Shown here in pieces: positions 43,967 through 56,754 of a stretch of 64,000 nucleotides of DNA (position 1 is its first letter; every line of letters starts with the position of its first letter). Source of the DNA: Odontocerum albicorne (Eukaryota > Arthropoda > Insecta > Trichoptera > Odontoceridae). Below the pieces are notes generated by a model. That model was not told where the DNA came from and made no database searches. It saw nothing but the letters and a program-made list of their open reading frames with translations. The DNA lies in NCBI GenBank assembly GCA_949825065.1, contig OX463854.1:10473762-10537761 (forward strand), read 5' to 3'. Made by a program: the position numbers and the translations under genes.

Positions 43967-45253
43967 TTAGGTCCTTACATATGAAATTGGCGTTTTGCCG
44001 TACTGGCAACTTTGATCTCAAATATCTTCTCTTTGGTTGGGAATTCCAAATTAAAATTTATACAGCTATTTACTCAAGTATTTGTGTTTCGAAAATTATA
44101 ATTTATTTGTTTTTTCCTCAATTGTTTTTTTTCTTTGCGTCACTCAGTTTACAAAATGGAAAACTTGAAATATCGCGTTATTTACGAGTACGAGTTCCAC
44201 CGTGGCACCAGTGCTGCAGAAACGGCTCGAAGGATTAATGATGTGTATGGCGATGGTGCCGCAAAAGAAAACACAGTGCGTTTTTGGTTCCAACGTTTTC
44301 GTTCTGGAAATTTCGACCTGCAGAAAAAGCCCCGTGGACGGCCGGAGACCAAAGTTGATAATGAAGAATTGAAGGCTATTGTGGAAGCGGATCCATTGCA
44401 AACCACGTCCGAGTTAGCTGCAGGCTGCGGTGTTAGTGATAAAACTGTTTTAATCCACTTGAAGCAAATTGGGAAGGTGAAAAAGCTTGAAAGGTGGGTA
44501 CCTCACGAATTGAGTGAAGCAAATCAACAAACGCGCGTTGACTGCTGCGTTGCATTACTCAACCGGCACAATAATGAAGGGATTTTGAATCGAATCATTA
44601 CCTGTGATGAAAAGTGGATCCTGTATGATAATCGGAAGCGCTCATCGCAATGGCTGAACCCTGCCGAACCAGCCAAACCATGCCCCAAGCGAAAATTGAC
44701 TCCAAAAAAGTTACTTGTGAGCGTTTGGTGGACTAGTGCTGGTGTCGTTCACTACAGCTTTCTTAAATCTGGCCAGACGATTACGGCAGATGTCTATTGT
44801 CAGCAACTGCAAACCATGATGGAAAAGCTAGCTGCTAAACAACCGAGGCTGGTTAATCGCTCTAGGCCACTGCTGCTTCATGATAACGCTAGACCACACA
44901 CTGCACAACAGACGGCTACCAAATTAGAAGAGCTTCAATTGGAATGTCTAAGACATCCACCGTACTCTCCGGACCTTGCCCCAACAGATTACTATTTTTT
45001 TCGAAATTTGGATAACTTCTTGCAAGGGAAAAAATTCAACTCCGATGGGGCAGTCCAAACCGACTTCAAAGATTTTATTGATTCCCGTCCGAATGGTTTT
45101 TTTAGTAAAGGGATCGATGAACTACCTATGAGATGGCAAAAGTGCATAGATAGCAATGGTACATACTTTGATTAAATAAATATATTATATTAAAAAAAAA
45201 TCAACTTTATGTTCCTCCCAAACAAAACGCCAATTTCATATGTAAGGACCTAA
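43967..45253 (+). mobile_element. Intact mariner transposon (1287 bp)
   Basis: Perfect 31-bp terminal inverted repeats lie at 43967-43997 and 45223-45253, starting TTAGGTCCTTACATATGAAA. A TA duplication flanks them (43965-43966, 45254-45255). A full-length transposase frame lies inside. Size, ends and target site are all canonical for mariner. The host site is a LINE-A-derived 105-bp array, so insertion post-dates array expansion or at least its last homogenisation. Confidence 0.95.
44156..45175 (+). CDS. Mariner transposase, intact, D,D34D
   Basis: A 339-residue cut-and-paste transposase; I start it at MENLKYRVIY because this ATG precedes the conserved first helix. Residues 10-63 form the N-terminal helix-turn-helix (HRGTSAAETARRINDVYG, then WFQRFRSGNFDL, then PRGRP). 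A second HTH lies around 75-108 (ELAAGCGVSDKTVLIHLKQI). The linker WVPHEL is at 114-119. The catalytic Asp residues are D151 (TCDEKW), D243 (LHDNARPH) and D278 (PTDYY), with 34 residues between the last two. YSPDL is at 270-274. The C-terminus RWQKCIDSNGTYFD is normal. No stop or frameshift is present, so it could be active; expression is unknown. Minus-strand frames over it are shadows. Confidence 0.95.
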   Translation: MENLKYRVIYEYEFHRGTSAAETARRINDVYGDGAAKENTVRFWFQRFRSGNFDLQKKPRGRPETKVDNEELKAIVEADPLQTTSELAAGCGVSDKTVLIHLKQIGKVKKLERWVPHELSEANQQTRVDCCVALLNRHNNEGILNRIITCDEKWILYDNRKRSSQWLNPAEPAKPCPKRKLTPKKLLVSVWWTSAGVVHYSFLKSGQTITADVYCQQLQTMMEKLAAKQPRLVNRSRPLLLHDNARPHTAQQTATKLEELQLECLRHPPYSPDLAPTDYYFFRNLDNFLQGKKFNSDGAVQTDFKDFIDSRPNGFFSKGIDELPMRWQKCIDSNGTYFD

Positions 45254-45900
45254 TATATGTTTTAGTGCCCACGTTTTACACCCATTCATCAAAGTTGGAA
45301 ACAAAATACTATTATGGACTATCATCTTAGCATATTCTGATACTGTCCAGTTCGATTATATATGTTTTAGTGCCCACGTTTTACACCCATTCATCAAAGT
45401 TTGAAATAAAATACTATTATGGACAATCATCTTAGCATATTTTGATACTGTCCAGTTCGATTATATATGTTTTAGTGCCCACGTTTTACACCCATTCATC
45501 AAAGTTGGAAACAAAATACTATTATGGACTATCATCTTAGCATATTTTGATACTGTCCAGTTCGATTATATATGTTTTAGTGTCCACGTTTTACACCCAT
45601 TCATCAAAGTTGGAAACAAAATACTATTATGGACTATCATCTTAGCATATTTTGATACTGTCCAGTTCGATTATATATGTTTTAGTGCCGACGTTTTACG
45701 CCCATTCATCAAAGTTTGAAATAAAATACTATTATGGACAATCATCTTAGCATATTTTGATACTGTCCAGTTCGATTATATATGTTTTAGTGCCCACGTT
45801 TTACACCCATTCATCAAAGTTGGAAACAAAATACTATCATGGACTATCATCTTAGCATATTTTGATACCGCCCGGTTCGATTATATACGTTTTAGTGCCC
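45254..45900 (-). repeat. 105-bp tandem array derived from LINE-A reverse transcriptase codons
   Basis: The TATATGTTTTAGTG block starts at 45254, 45359, 45464, 45569, 45674, 45779 and 45884, a constant 105-bp period. Read on the minus strand each unit encodes SKYAKMIVHNSILFPTLMNG then C-K-T-W-A-L-K-H-I and one TAA stop. This is the LINE thumb motif, and 105 bp is 35 codons. Two subtypes alternate: A has GTTGGAAAC and GGACTATC, B has GTTTGAAAT and GGACAATC. The order is A-B-A-A-B-A, so a 315-bp trimer seems to have doubled. Confidence 0.92.
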
Positions 45901-45957
45901 CATTTACTTTGTTTCCTAGGTCTAACCCTCTTAGCTCTTCCACCCTCTGAGAAAATA

Positions 45958-46410
45958 CTAGTATATTTTGATATTGTCCGGTTCATTATTTTGGATTTTA
46001 AAACATTCATTCACCGATTTCTCTCTCTCTCTCTCTCTCTCATACAATTTACTTTCCAAACCCTGCAATTCATCTTCACTCTCCGCTAATACTATCATGA
46101 CATCTACGTATAATAATTCGCATACATTCCCGTTTGACAATTGTGTACAAACAATTGATCTCTGTGATTCAGTCATACATGAAACTGTATAAATATTGAA
46201 CAACCAGGGTGACATAACGCATCCTTGCTTTACTCCTTTTGAAATATTAAACCATTCAGCTTTGGTATTATCATTCATACTTATACATACTTTACTTTCG
46301 GTGTATAATGACGCAATATATGTTATACATTTATATATATTTAATCTTAATTGAATAGTAAAATAAATAACATAACATTTCATTTTTAAAATGGTTTCAG
46401 CCTCATCCAA
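45958..46410 (-). pseudogene. LINE-A reverse transcriptase domain, degenerate
   Basis: The minus-strand frame of 150 codons includes AEWFNISKGVKQGCVMSPWL then F-N-I-Y (reverse transcriptase block with the G-V-x-Q-G-C core). LLYVDVMIVLAESEDELQ follows, where the usual Y/F-A-D-D has become Y-V-D-V, so one catalytic Asp is lost. The following Arg-Glu run comes from a (CT)n tract at 46020-46041 that replaced normal codons. The enzyme would be dead. No upstream endonuclease domain is present. Confidence 0.8.
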
Positions 46411-46415
46411 TTTGG

Positions 46416-46875
46416 AGGGATCAAAACTAGTTAGTACCTACTGACAATATTTCCAATACGATCCATTCTCAATATATGAATAAACAAATCGCTCTAATAC
46501 CGATTTGCATTCTATTCATGAATCAATACATCTGAGCTTTTCAAAACTTCAAACTCGAGTCCGATTCGAAATAGACAAATACAAATTGTTACATCTCGCA
46601 GCATAAATCCCGGCAGTTCCATTAGACTTATGATGGGTGTGATGTAACGTGAAGATAGCGGCATTGACAAGATTTATGATCCGGCTGTATAAAATATACA
46701 ATAGACCGGTACAGGTCCATTTCACGACGGACACAAGATCTCTAATTAATCGATAGTGTCACTCAGAGTTCGACCTTTTGCCATCCAAACGCAAATTGAT
46801 TTTGAATCCTAATCAATATGAAACGTTATATACCAGAAATTCTCAATTCGGAATCATTTTATGTACGAGTTAATT
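46416..46875. other. No recognisable feature
   Basis: The sequence between two LINE relics shows no motif I can name. Confidence 0.45.
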
Positions 46876-46877
46876 TG

Positions 46878-47120
46878 CAAAACTTTAATACATTTTTTAA
46901 AGAATTTTCCCTCAAAGTAAGTAGTATGATCCGACTGGAAGCATTCGAAATGTGGATGCATCAGAGAATGCTACGGTTACCCTGGAACTACAAAGAGCCA
47001 AAGTTGATAGAGAGTTGCTGACTAATATTAAAATCCGAAATGTGTCCTACTTGAGTCATGTACTTAGAGAGGAGCAAAGTACAAATTACTGCACCTGATC
47101 ATCGTGGTCGGCTTTATACA
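46878..47120 (+). pseudogene. LINE-B C-terminal fragment
   Basis: Reads S-M-I-R-L-E-A-F-E-M-W-M-H-Q-R-M-L-R-L-P-W. After a frameshift it continues DRELLTNIKIRNVSYLSHVL then R-E-E, the classic R-I-E-A-F-E-M-W ... R-K-x-x-Y-L-G-H-V-x-R order after a non-LTR reverse transcriptase. A related fragment is at 56235-56590. Confidence 0.7.
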
Positions 47121-47630
47121 GTTTTACAATTAGAATGTATATCATACGTGGAGTTCAAATATTTTCAATTCTTTAAACATGATCCCACCAATAGAATTTT
47201 CTTCACCTTCTTCATTTTATGATATCTTCAGTTTTACAGTCTTCTTATTTATGTATTTTATATTATTTTTCTGCGTGTTTTGCCGGTCACACATCGCAAG
47301 ACCATTTCTGATGTTAAAATGAGTGCCTTTATTCGTATTGTCAGCCACCATAGTGTCAGTCATAGTATGGATGGAAGATGCATAATATGCTTCTTTTAGT
47401 TTATTATGTGCAAGCTGAAGCACTTCAGCAAACACACACATTCTTGTTAGAACAAACCTAAATTTCTGATGGCAAGGATATCAAATTTCTACTACGATCA
47501 CAGTTATAATCTGTTGCAGTCTTACATTAGATATATTTTTTTACATATCACTATTTTTTATTTGCTTAGTAGTATTTCAAGAATTTATGGTAAACAACAT
47601 AAGCTATAGAAAAATAGTAATTGAAATGTA
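47121..47630. other. No recognisable feature
   Basis: AT-rich. A 74-codon minus-strand frame (47217-47441) lacks a known motif. Confidence 0.45.
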
Positions 47631-47634
47631 AAAC

Positions 47635-47730
47635 GATTTGAAAATGAAACGATTCTGGAATCGAACCAATGGCGCTCGCTTGCTTAGCATTCGTGATAAC
47701 CGTTAGATCACGGTCGCTGACTCGTATGGT
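47635..47730 (-). repeat. tRNA-like SINE head, type 2
   Basis: The minus strand reads GACCGTGATCTAACGGTTAT (A-box-like), CACGAATGCTAAGCAAGCGA and CATTGGTTCGATTCCAGAA (clear B box). I tested it as a real tRNA. The D arm and T arm can fold, but the anticodon stem does not pair and no acceptor stem is visible, so it is a tRNA-derived relic. Homologous to 42850-42925. Confidence 0.6.
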
Positions 47731-48360
47731 ATCAGCGCTAGTTTTAATAGCATATGTCATTAAAGGTATAACACATGTTCTATAGAAATACGTTGAACCT
47801 AAACACGCAATCTTTGGTAGTGAAAATATAAGGGTTTAAGCTGTAGCAACAAGGGCATATCGTACGAATGACAGAAACCAAAAATTTACTTAGAATTTTT
47901 AAGACAATTCTAATAGGTATCCTTGAAGGAGAAGGAGGAATCAGGTAGAGCAGTTGAGGAAGAAAATGGTGAAACTGTATTGAGTGGAGGTGGAAAAGGT
48001 GTCCAATTTTTTTTCTCATCTTTTTTTCCTATCCATGGCGTCAGGTTCAGGAACCAGCTGTCAACAAACATTAAACTCGTTCCATTAATGACGTGTTTTA
48101 AACCGTGACTCAAAAAGCATTATATATTTTCTTCAGTGACGTAGCGTTTTTTCCTTGTTCCCCACTATTCTTCTTCTAAATATTCCTTCCTATTTCTGAA
48201 ATTGTGATATTGAAGAAGTCAAATGATTCCTGTTTTCTTTTTGTATACGATTTTATGTTTTATCAATTAATTTTATTTTATAATTAACTAATGTAAATCT
48301 TGTATCCAACACAGGAAACAAAATTATTAAACATTGTTTTAGTCGGGTGAGGAAATATGG
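47731..48360. other. No recognisable feature
   Basis: Short complementary frames at 47780-48113 have no recognisable product. Confidence 0.45.
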
Positions 48361-48364
48361 TATG

Positions 48365-48600
48365 AAATTATGTTACACTTTCGTTGTACATTGTATAATC
48401 AAGAGAGTTTATTGGTATGTTGTAATACCTTCCAACCATCCACAAGGGTGTTAAATAAACCTTAAGTGATAATCAGATGTTAACTCGATACTTTTTTTTG
48501 ATAAGTCAAGATGTAAACATGAATCGAACCCATAACCCTCGGATTGAATGACAAACGTCTTTATCAAGTAGAACATGGAAACCCCTTTAGGATTAAGCCA
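48365..48600 (-). mobile_element. tRNA-derived SINE, complete head-to-tail copy
   Basis: On the minus strand the head has GTTTCCATGTTCTACTTGAT and GGGTTATGGGTTCGATTCATG (B box GGTTCGATTC). The body carries an A-rich segment. The tail has CTTAAGGTTTATTTAACACC, GGATGGTTGGAAGG and the terminal ACAACGAAAGTGTAAC. This is the clearest copy of the family whose tail resembles the LINE-D 3' UTR. Confidence 0.7.
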
Positions 48601-49290
48601 TCAAATCGTATATTATAATATAATACACAATGAAGTGTTTAAATAATAAAGAAATTAATAAATGAAACGTCGTAATAAATGGAGATCGGCGGTAACTGCA
48701 AACTGCAACCCCGATCCTGAAACACAGAAACGTAAACAAGATTGATGATGCTGAAAGTAGCAATAAATTATACATCAAATCTACGCAACGTTTTTTTTTT
48801 TTGTAAAACTTTCCAACACATGTATTCGATCGTCACTATTTCTCAGAGACACAATTTATCTATAAAAAATGACAAAAAAACTCACCCCGCAACAAGAAAG
48901 TTCTCATTCATTATACTGTAATCGATATAATAATAATACACTTAAATTAACCATGACATCAAAACTAGATACAACACTTTCGATGTATAACGATAGTTAG
49001 TACAAATTTTAATAACAACAAGTCAATTTGTATCTAAAGCCGGTTTTATTACTGGAAATAGGGCAATTAGTTGTATGACCATGAAATAAATTACATTATT
49101 ATACCAGGCAAACCGTCCTGGAGACACTGGGGTCACTTGTTATATTAACAACGAAATCTAAATTGTAACGATCTGGATTCGAACTATTTTTTTCGTTAGA
49201 TTGTATTTAAATTTTTACACTAATAAATATTATAAAACACCTTTCAAATTCTATTAGTTTGTTTTAAGTAAATGCGATATATCTGCGAGA
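48601..49290. other. No recognisable feature
   Basis: AT-rich. No coding or repeat structure assigned. Confidence 0.45.
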
Positions 49291-49294
49291 ATTG

Positions 49295-50095
49295 AAAGAT
49301 TATATAAAGCAAGTTGGGGAGTCCTGCTATTGGGGTAGTATTTGCTCAGATGATGTAAGCGGTGGGAAAAAAGTCAATGGGGTTTTAAAACATCAAAATC
49401 TGTAAAGATGATAGTCCACAAAAATATTTGAATATCACCTTTGGTGCATGCGAGTGAAACGTGGACGTGGAAGAAGACAATATATTACATAAGAGGTATC
49501 GTATTTTAGTGGTTCGCAATACTAATACGAGTATTGAAAAATAGAAATGTGGAACGTGGACGTGGAACGTGGACGTTGAACTTGGATGTGGAACGTGGAC
49601 GTGGAACGTGGACGTGGAACGTGGACGTGGACGTGAAATGTGGACGTGGACGTGGAACGTGGACGTGGACGTGAAACGTGGACGTGGAACGTGGACGTGG
49701 ATGTGGAACGTGGATGTGGAACGTGGATGTGGAACGTGGACGTGGAACGTGGACGTGGAACGTGGACGTGGAACGTGGACGTGGAACATGGACGTGAATA
49801 TTGAGTAAAATGAAGAAGAGTACTCTCTGATGGTTTAAACATATTGAACGAAAAACTAACGAAATTCTAATAAAGCAAATATAGTGTAAATGTGAGCTTG
49901 ACCAAGCAAAGTGTGGTTGGATCAAGTCAATTATATTTTAAAAGTAGGAAACGTGGAAAGTTAGAAACAACGTAGAAGTTAAATGAAAAGCTGTATGGGT
50001 GTAGAAGAGGCGAAAGATGTGTGTCGAGATAGAAAAGTCTGGCACTTTGTCATCTCTGCATACTCCGACAGGTAAATTGTATGTTGTAAATATAG
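49295..50095 (+). mobile_element. LINE-A copy with internal 13-bp minisatellite
   Basis: Before the array the codons read YLGSI-like then G-G-K-K-V-N-G-V-L-K-H, and the A-K-M-I-V-H-K-N-I block follows near 49407; S-E-T-W-T-W is at about 49450. The tandem array 49545-49800 follows. Afterwards come SKMKKSTL-stop-WFKHIER, then GVEEAKDVCRDRKVW and S-A-Y at the end. All motifs are in LINE-A order with several stops. Confidence 0.75.
49545..49800. repeat. 13-bp minisatellite (GAACGTGGACGTG), ~19 units
   Basis: The core unit repeats about every 13 bp with extra ACGTGG hexamers in places. Because 13 is not a multiple of 3 and the unit contains no stop, all three minus-strand frames stay open and give long spurious peptides rich in H-V-P-R-P-R-S-T-S-T. 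It sits inside a LINE-A copy next to the E-T-W-T-W codons (ACGTGGACGTGG at about 49459), the probable seed. Confidence 0.92.
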
Positions 50096-52912
<2,817 letters not shown>

Positions 52913-52914
52913 TA

Positions 52915-53205
52915 AAATGTTTGTGTTATTTTAGATACGCTGCACTTTAGGTAACGTTAGGTTTTAATTTATTAAAATGTTTGTGTTATTTTAGATACGC
53001 TGCACTTTAAGTAACGTTAGGTTATAATTTATTAAAATGTTTGTGTTGTTTTAGATACGCTGCACTTTAGGTAACGTTAGGTTATAATTTATTAAAATGT
53101 TTTTGTTGTTTTAGATACGCTGCACTTTAGGTAATAATTTATTAAAATGTTTGTGTTGTTTTAGATACGCTGCTCTTTAGGTTACGTTAGGTTATAATTT
53201 ATTTC
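52915..53205. repeat. 60-bp tandem repeat, 5 copies
   Basis: Units begin AAAATGTTTGTGTTATTTTA at a 60-bp period (52915, 52975, 53035, 53095) and contain AGATACGCTGCACTTTAGG and AACGTTAGGTTATAATTTA. The fourth unit is shortened by loss of about 9 bases around GTAACGTTAGG, so the fifth begins near 53146. TTAGG occurs once or twice per unit, but not in tandem. Confidence 0.9.
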
Positions 53206-55157
53206 TCAATTAGTTTTTTTTTATTATACTTAGGGTTAAAAACCCTGACTCGCACATGTGTGTTATTAAACTGGGTGGCACGATAGCTCGAAAGGTCTTT
53301 AAATTGATTTTTAAATATTTGTAACATATCGCATGTTACGCATTACTCAAAAATATACATTATTATTTATAATAAAAATTTATATTTTTATTTTTGAAAA
53401 TATTTCAGAAATCATTTCAAAATGCTAACCGACCCAAAGGTTAAGAAATGGTGGTCTAATATGTTCATAGTTAAATTCTGTCTTAAAGAAATATCTTCCC
53501 CGTTTAGCATTTCCAAAGATAAATCATAGTTTTAATTGGAAGACTGGATATGATATTTACTTTTATCTTAAAGAATATATATTTTTTAAATTTGCATCAT
53601 GATTTAGTATTTTTGTTTTACTTGAAAGGAATTTAGTTTTCCGAACTCAAGTTTTGCATTGTTGATTGAAATATTTGAATATATTATTTTAACTTTCCTA
53701 GTTTTTTAACTAAACATTGATGTTTTCGTGTACTTGTGTAGTTTTTTAAAGTTCATTTTTTATACTCTGTTTTATACTCTGTTTTATAAATGTTACTATG
53801 ATACATACGTAAATGACTAGACAGTCGCACGGTGATAGGCCAAACTAGGTCAAATCCTCCTGCACTTTCTTCTTCAAGGTATTGTCGGAGTACTCATTTT
53901 GTAATTTTCTTCAACATTTAGTTTATTTTAGCATAGTTGTGATTCCCGTGATTTTTTAGTATCGACCTATGAAATATATTCGTTTTGAATCTCGCCCAAT
54001 CTCATGACGCCTACTAAACACTATTTCATACCCATCTCAGCAGTGTGGGTTATATATTCTTCCTTTTGTACAATGAAAGGACTTTAGCCATTGGTGATCC
54101 CATATTCTGGAATGGTCTGCGTATAAATTCTAGAGAAAAGAGAGACTTGTGCATCTTAACCCCTAGGGCGCTACGCAAGAAAATGTACCATAAGAAAATA
54201 TATGCCGGTTGCTCTCCTGGGACTTGGAATGGGACTGGGACTGGGAATATTTTGAATTTGATTAGCACTTGTATATTTGTTCTATTTTTAACAGACCTGT
54301 TAGCCATTAGGTACATTTTATTTTTGTGCAGTACAATACGTATGCTTTTCTTCCACTGTTATTGTAGTGTGCCGATTCCTCAGGGTTAAAGAAGCAATTG
54401 AAAACAACCCTCATGGCAAAATCTTTTCAAAATTATGATTTAAAAAAAAATAGATATGACCAAAGTCATAGGTATCCTTAATACCCTCGAACACTCGGTG
54501 TTTGTGATTTTATTACCAAATATGGGTTTCTTAACATATTTAATATTATTGTACATAAATTAAATAGCTTATAGCTAGGTGATAATCTCTTTCGACCAAC
54601 CAGGCAAAAGTAAAAAAGAAAGTAAATGGTTAAAAAATATTCATATTAAAACACAAAATTCACGAAAAATATAAATAATAAATTAAAAAATGGTACATTC
54701 TCAATAAAAAATGGTTTTGTGGGGAAGAAATGAAAATCGGGAATGAAATGTGTCACAGTAGTAAATTGTAAGTAAGAGATTTTCAGTCGCTTTTTAAAAG
54801 ATGCTATTGACGGAGTAACTGGTTGTAGCATTAGTTGGCATTGGCAGTATCTTTATATGGACAGTAAAGGACGACGTTAAAAAATATTGGTGAACTAGGA
54901 AAACCTATAAACAACCTCCGCTAGAGCGTAGCGGAAGTCCATGATCATACTATTGCACATCATACTCCAAGGCTCAGAAGACCTAGACTGTAGGGCCGTG
55001 CAAGAATAATATATTGAAAAGTAAAATAAAAAACAGTACAATATACTGCATTTATACAATTCAACAAACACATTCGGATATCACAACATACATACTTTCT
55101 TCTTCTTCGCAAATTAAATATAGCTTTTATATAAATAAAAATATCTTCTCTATTATA
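53206..55157. other. No gene supported
   Basis: Contains a 114-codon plus frame (54045-54389) whose IGDPIFWNGLRINSREK phrase faintly recalls the F/L-W-N-x-L-P motif near the end of jockey/CR1 ORFs, but the rest does not support it. A short palindrome (CCGCT-AGAGCGT-AGCGG) lies at about 54917-54933. Confidence 0.4.
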
Positions 55158-55645
55158 CAGGGTGGCGCAGAGGAAACGCATGTTTTTGAATGGCTAGTAT
55201 TTTGCAAACAGAGGAAACGCTTGTTTTACATTTAAGTATAACATTGTTTATTTTCAAGACAATTGTTTGATTAATACAGGTAAATGAAGTAATAATATTG
55301 CACCTTTAAATTAATTGTGAAAAATAATGTCAGGCGTGTTGCCCTTCTTCGCCCACTGAAAGTTTATATTCGTCAATAAATCGAAGGAATACCAGAAGAA
55401 ATGTTTGTGAGAGTGATGACTTTCAAGAGAGGCTGCAGATATGTGACCGCGAAGAAGGGCAACACTTGCCTGACATTATTTTTCACAATCAATTTAAAGG
55501 TGCAATATTATTACTTCATTTACTTGTATTAATCAAAAAATTATCTTGAAGATAAACAATGTTATGATTAAATGAAAAACATGCGTTTCCTCTCTTTGCA
55601 AAATACTAGCCATTCAAAAAACATGCTTTTCCTGTGCGCCAAAAG
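55158..55645. mobile_element. Foldback element, ~190-bp inverted arms, TA flanks
   Basis: The left arm (55158-55353) and right arm (55449-55645) are inverted copies of about 195 bp, from ACAGGGTGGCGCAGAGG-like ends to a shared TTGCCCTTCTTCGC at the centre. TA flanks both ends (55156-55157, 55646-55647). The roughly 95-bp centre plus the arm edge translate as GIPEEMFVRVMTFKRGCRYV then T-A-K-K-G-N-T. This resembles the C-terminus of DDE transposases that end in I-P-x-E-M ... R-L-Q-x-C, but that assignment rests on memory of the pattern. Confidence 0.7.
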
Positions 55646-55647
55646 TA

Positions 55648-56230
55648 CGTCAGTAAATAATTAAATAAAAGGAAAGCATAAAACTCTATACACACATTAT
55701 AAATACTTAATCGCATTTATATTTAATAATCTGGAAATATTAATATAAAAAAGACAAAAAAAAACAGTTAAAATTAAATCCATTATGCATTATTATTTTT
55801 ACTAGAGGTCACTTGTAAATTCACAATTTTATTCAAAAAAATAGGCATGATATAGCGTAGTAACACTAATAAGAAACATCACATTTCTTTCCAACGTAAT
55901 TTTGGAAGGTATGTTTATTTTACTGTACAATGTATACATTAAAAGTTTTCAAGGTGAAAAATTAATATAATATAATACTTTTGAAGTCATTCTACCTCGT
56001 GTACCCACCCGCACCACAGGTGGAGCTTCAACTTTGTTTCACAGTAAATTAAATTTTAATATTCTTAAAAGGTCGTTTATTGTTTAGCTGTATAGGAAAT
56101 TCAGCTTATATTTTACGATCATTCTGGTATTTCATATAGTAAAATATATTTGATTTTAAATCTAACGAAAAAAAAAACACGCAGAATTTTTAATGATGTA
56201 ACAACGTAAGTCCAGGAAACATCGCGTAAG
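55648..56230. other. No recognisable feature
   Basis: AT-rich spacer. Nothing assigned. Confidence 0.5.
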
Positions 56231-56234
56231 ATCG

Positions 56235-56590
56235 AGGCTTTTGAGACAAGGATCTTCATTCATTTATCCTTCAAATTCTCTGTAAAGGTCGTGTTATAGA
56301 CGTGGAAGTACTTACTGATATGTAAATATATAGACCGAAAACTGCTTAAATCTATGAAATGCCTCTCATTATGAGATCGATATACAAGTCGCAGTATCTC
56401 GGTCACTTAATGTGAGGTACAAGATTTAATATTACACAACTGATCATCCTGGGAAACTAGGAAGAGGAAGACGCCGCATCGTGATCAAGAACTTGTGGCA
56501 ATGGTTTGGGTGTTGAGCAACAATATAAGGATTGCCATAATGGTGGTCAATCTTCTATAGGAGACAGCACCTACAGAAGAAAATGAAGAC
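56235..56590 (+). pseudogene. LINE-B C-terminal fragment
   Basis: Begins K-I-E-A-F-E-T-R-I-F-I-H, the same R-I-E-A-F-E-M-W signature as 46878. After frame changes the sequence includes QYLGHLM-like codons near 56390, a basic E-E-E-D-A-A segment near 56460, and LSNNIRIAIMVVNLL near 56515, typical of this ORF's last helix. Multiple stops and shifts. Confidence 0.6.
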
Positions 56591-56655
56591 AACCTCCTTG
56601 ACCTACTTGGTAAGACGCTCGACTCAGGGGTTTCAGTTTTAATTACCGATGCTAC
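56588..56655 (+). repeat. tRNA-like SINE head
   Basis: GACAACCTCCTTGACCTACT then TGGTAAGACGCTCGACTCAG match the head of tRNA-derived SINEs. The B box is eroded (CAGTTTTAATTACC). It directly abuts the LINE-B fragment. Confidence 0.5.
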
Positions 56656-56754
56656 CCGAAAAAAAATAGGAATCTAGTCTGGTAAAGAGTTCGCCTGGTA
56701 ACAATATTCGCACGGTAGTATTATTAATACGTGCGATAATTTATCGGGGTATAT

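Larger units (their letters stand above)
43530..46415 (-). mobile_element. LINE-A copy, broken, with internal tandem array and nested mariner
   Basis: In minus-strand order this holds: a reverse transcriptase segment (46410-45958); the codons GNKVNGAL at about 45905; a 105-bp tandem array (45900-45254 plus 43966-43862) built from the next 35 codons; and the C-terminal region (43880-43535). The intact mariner at 43967-45253 splits the array. Without mariner and array the parts follow the order of the LINE-A copies at 49295-50095 and 61895-62490. The 5' part and any 3' tail are missing. Confidence 0.75.

Noticed and set aside
47635..47730. Functional tRNA gene on the minus strand
   Set aside because: The A and B boxes are good, but the anticodon stem does not pair and no acceptor stem can be formed; a degenerate relative exists at 42850. 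It is a SINE head.
49385..49925. Three long minus-strand proteins rich in H-V-P-R-P-R-S-T
   Set aside because: They come from the three frames of a 13-bp stop-free minisatellite inside a LINE relic.
52915..53205. Interstitial telomere repeat in the 60-bp array
   Set aside because: TTAGG occurs only once or twice per 60-bp unit and never in tandem.
54045..54389. Jockey/CR1-type C-terminus (DPIFWNGLRINSREK)
   Set aside because: Only one short phrase resembles the W-N-x-L-P motif; the surroundings do not continue the pattern and the opposite strand is equally open.
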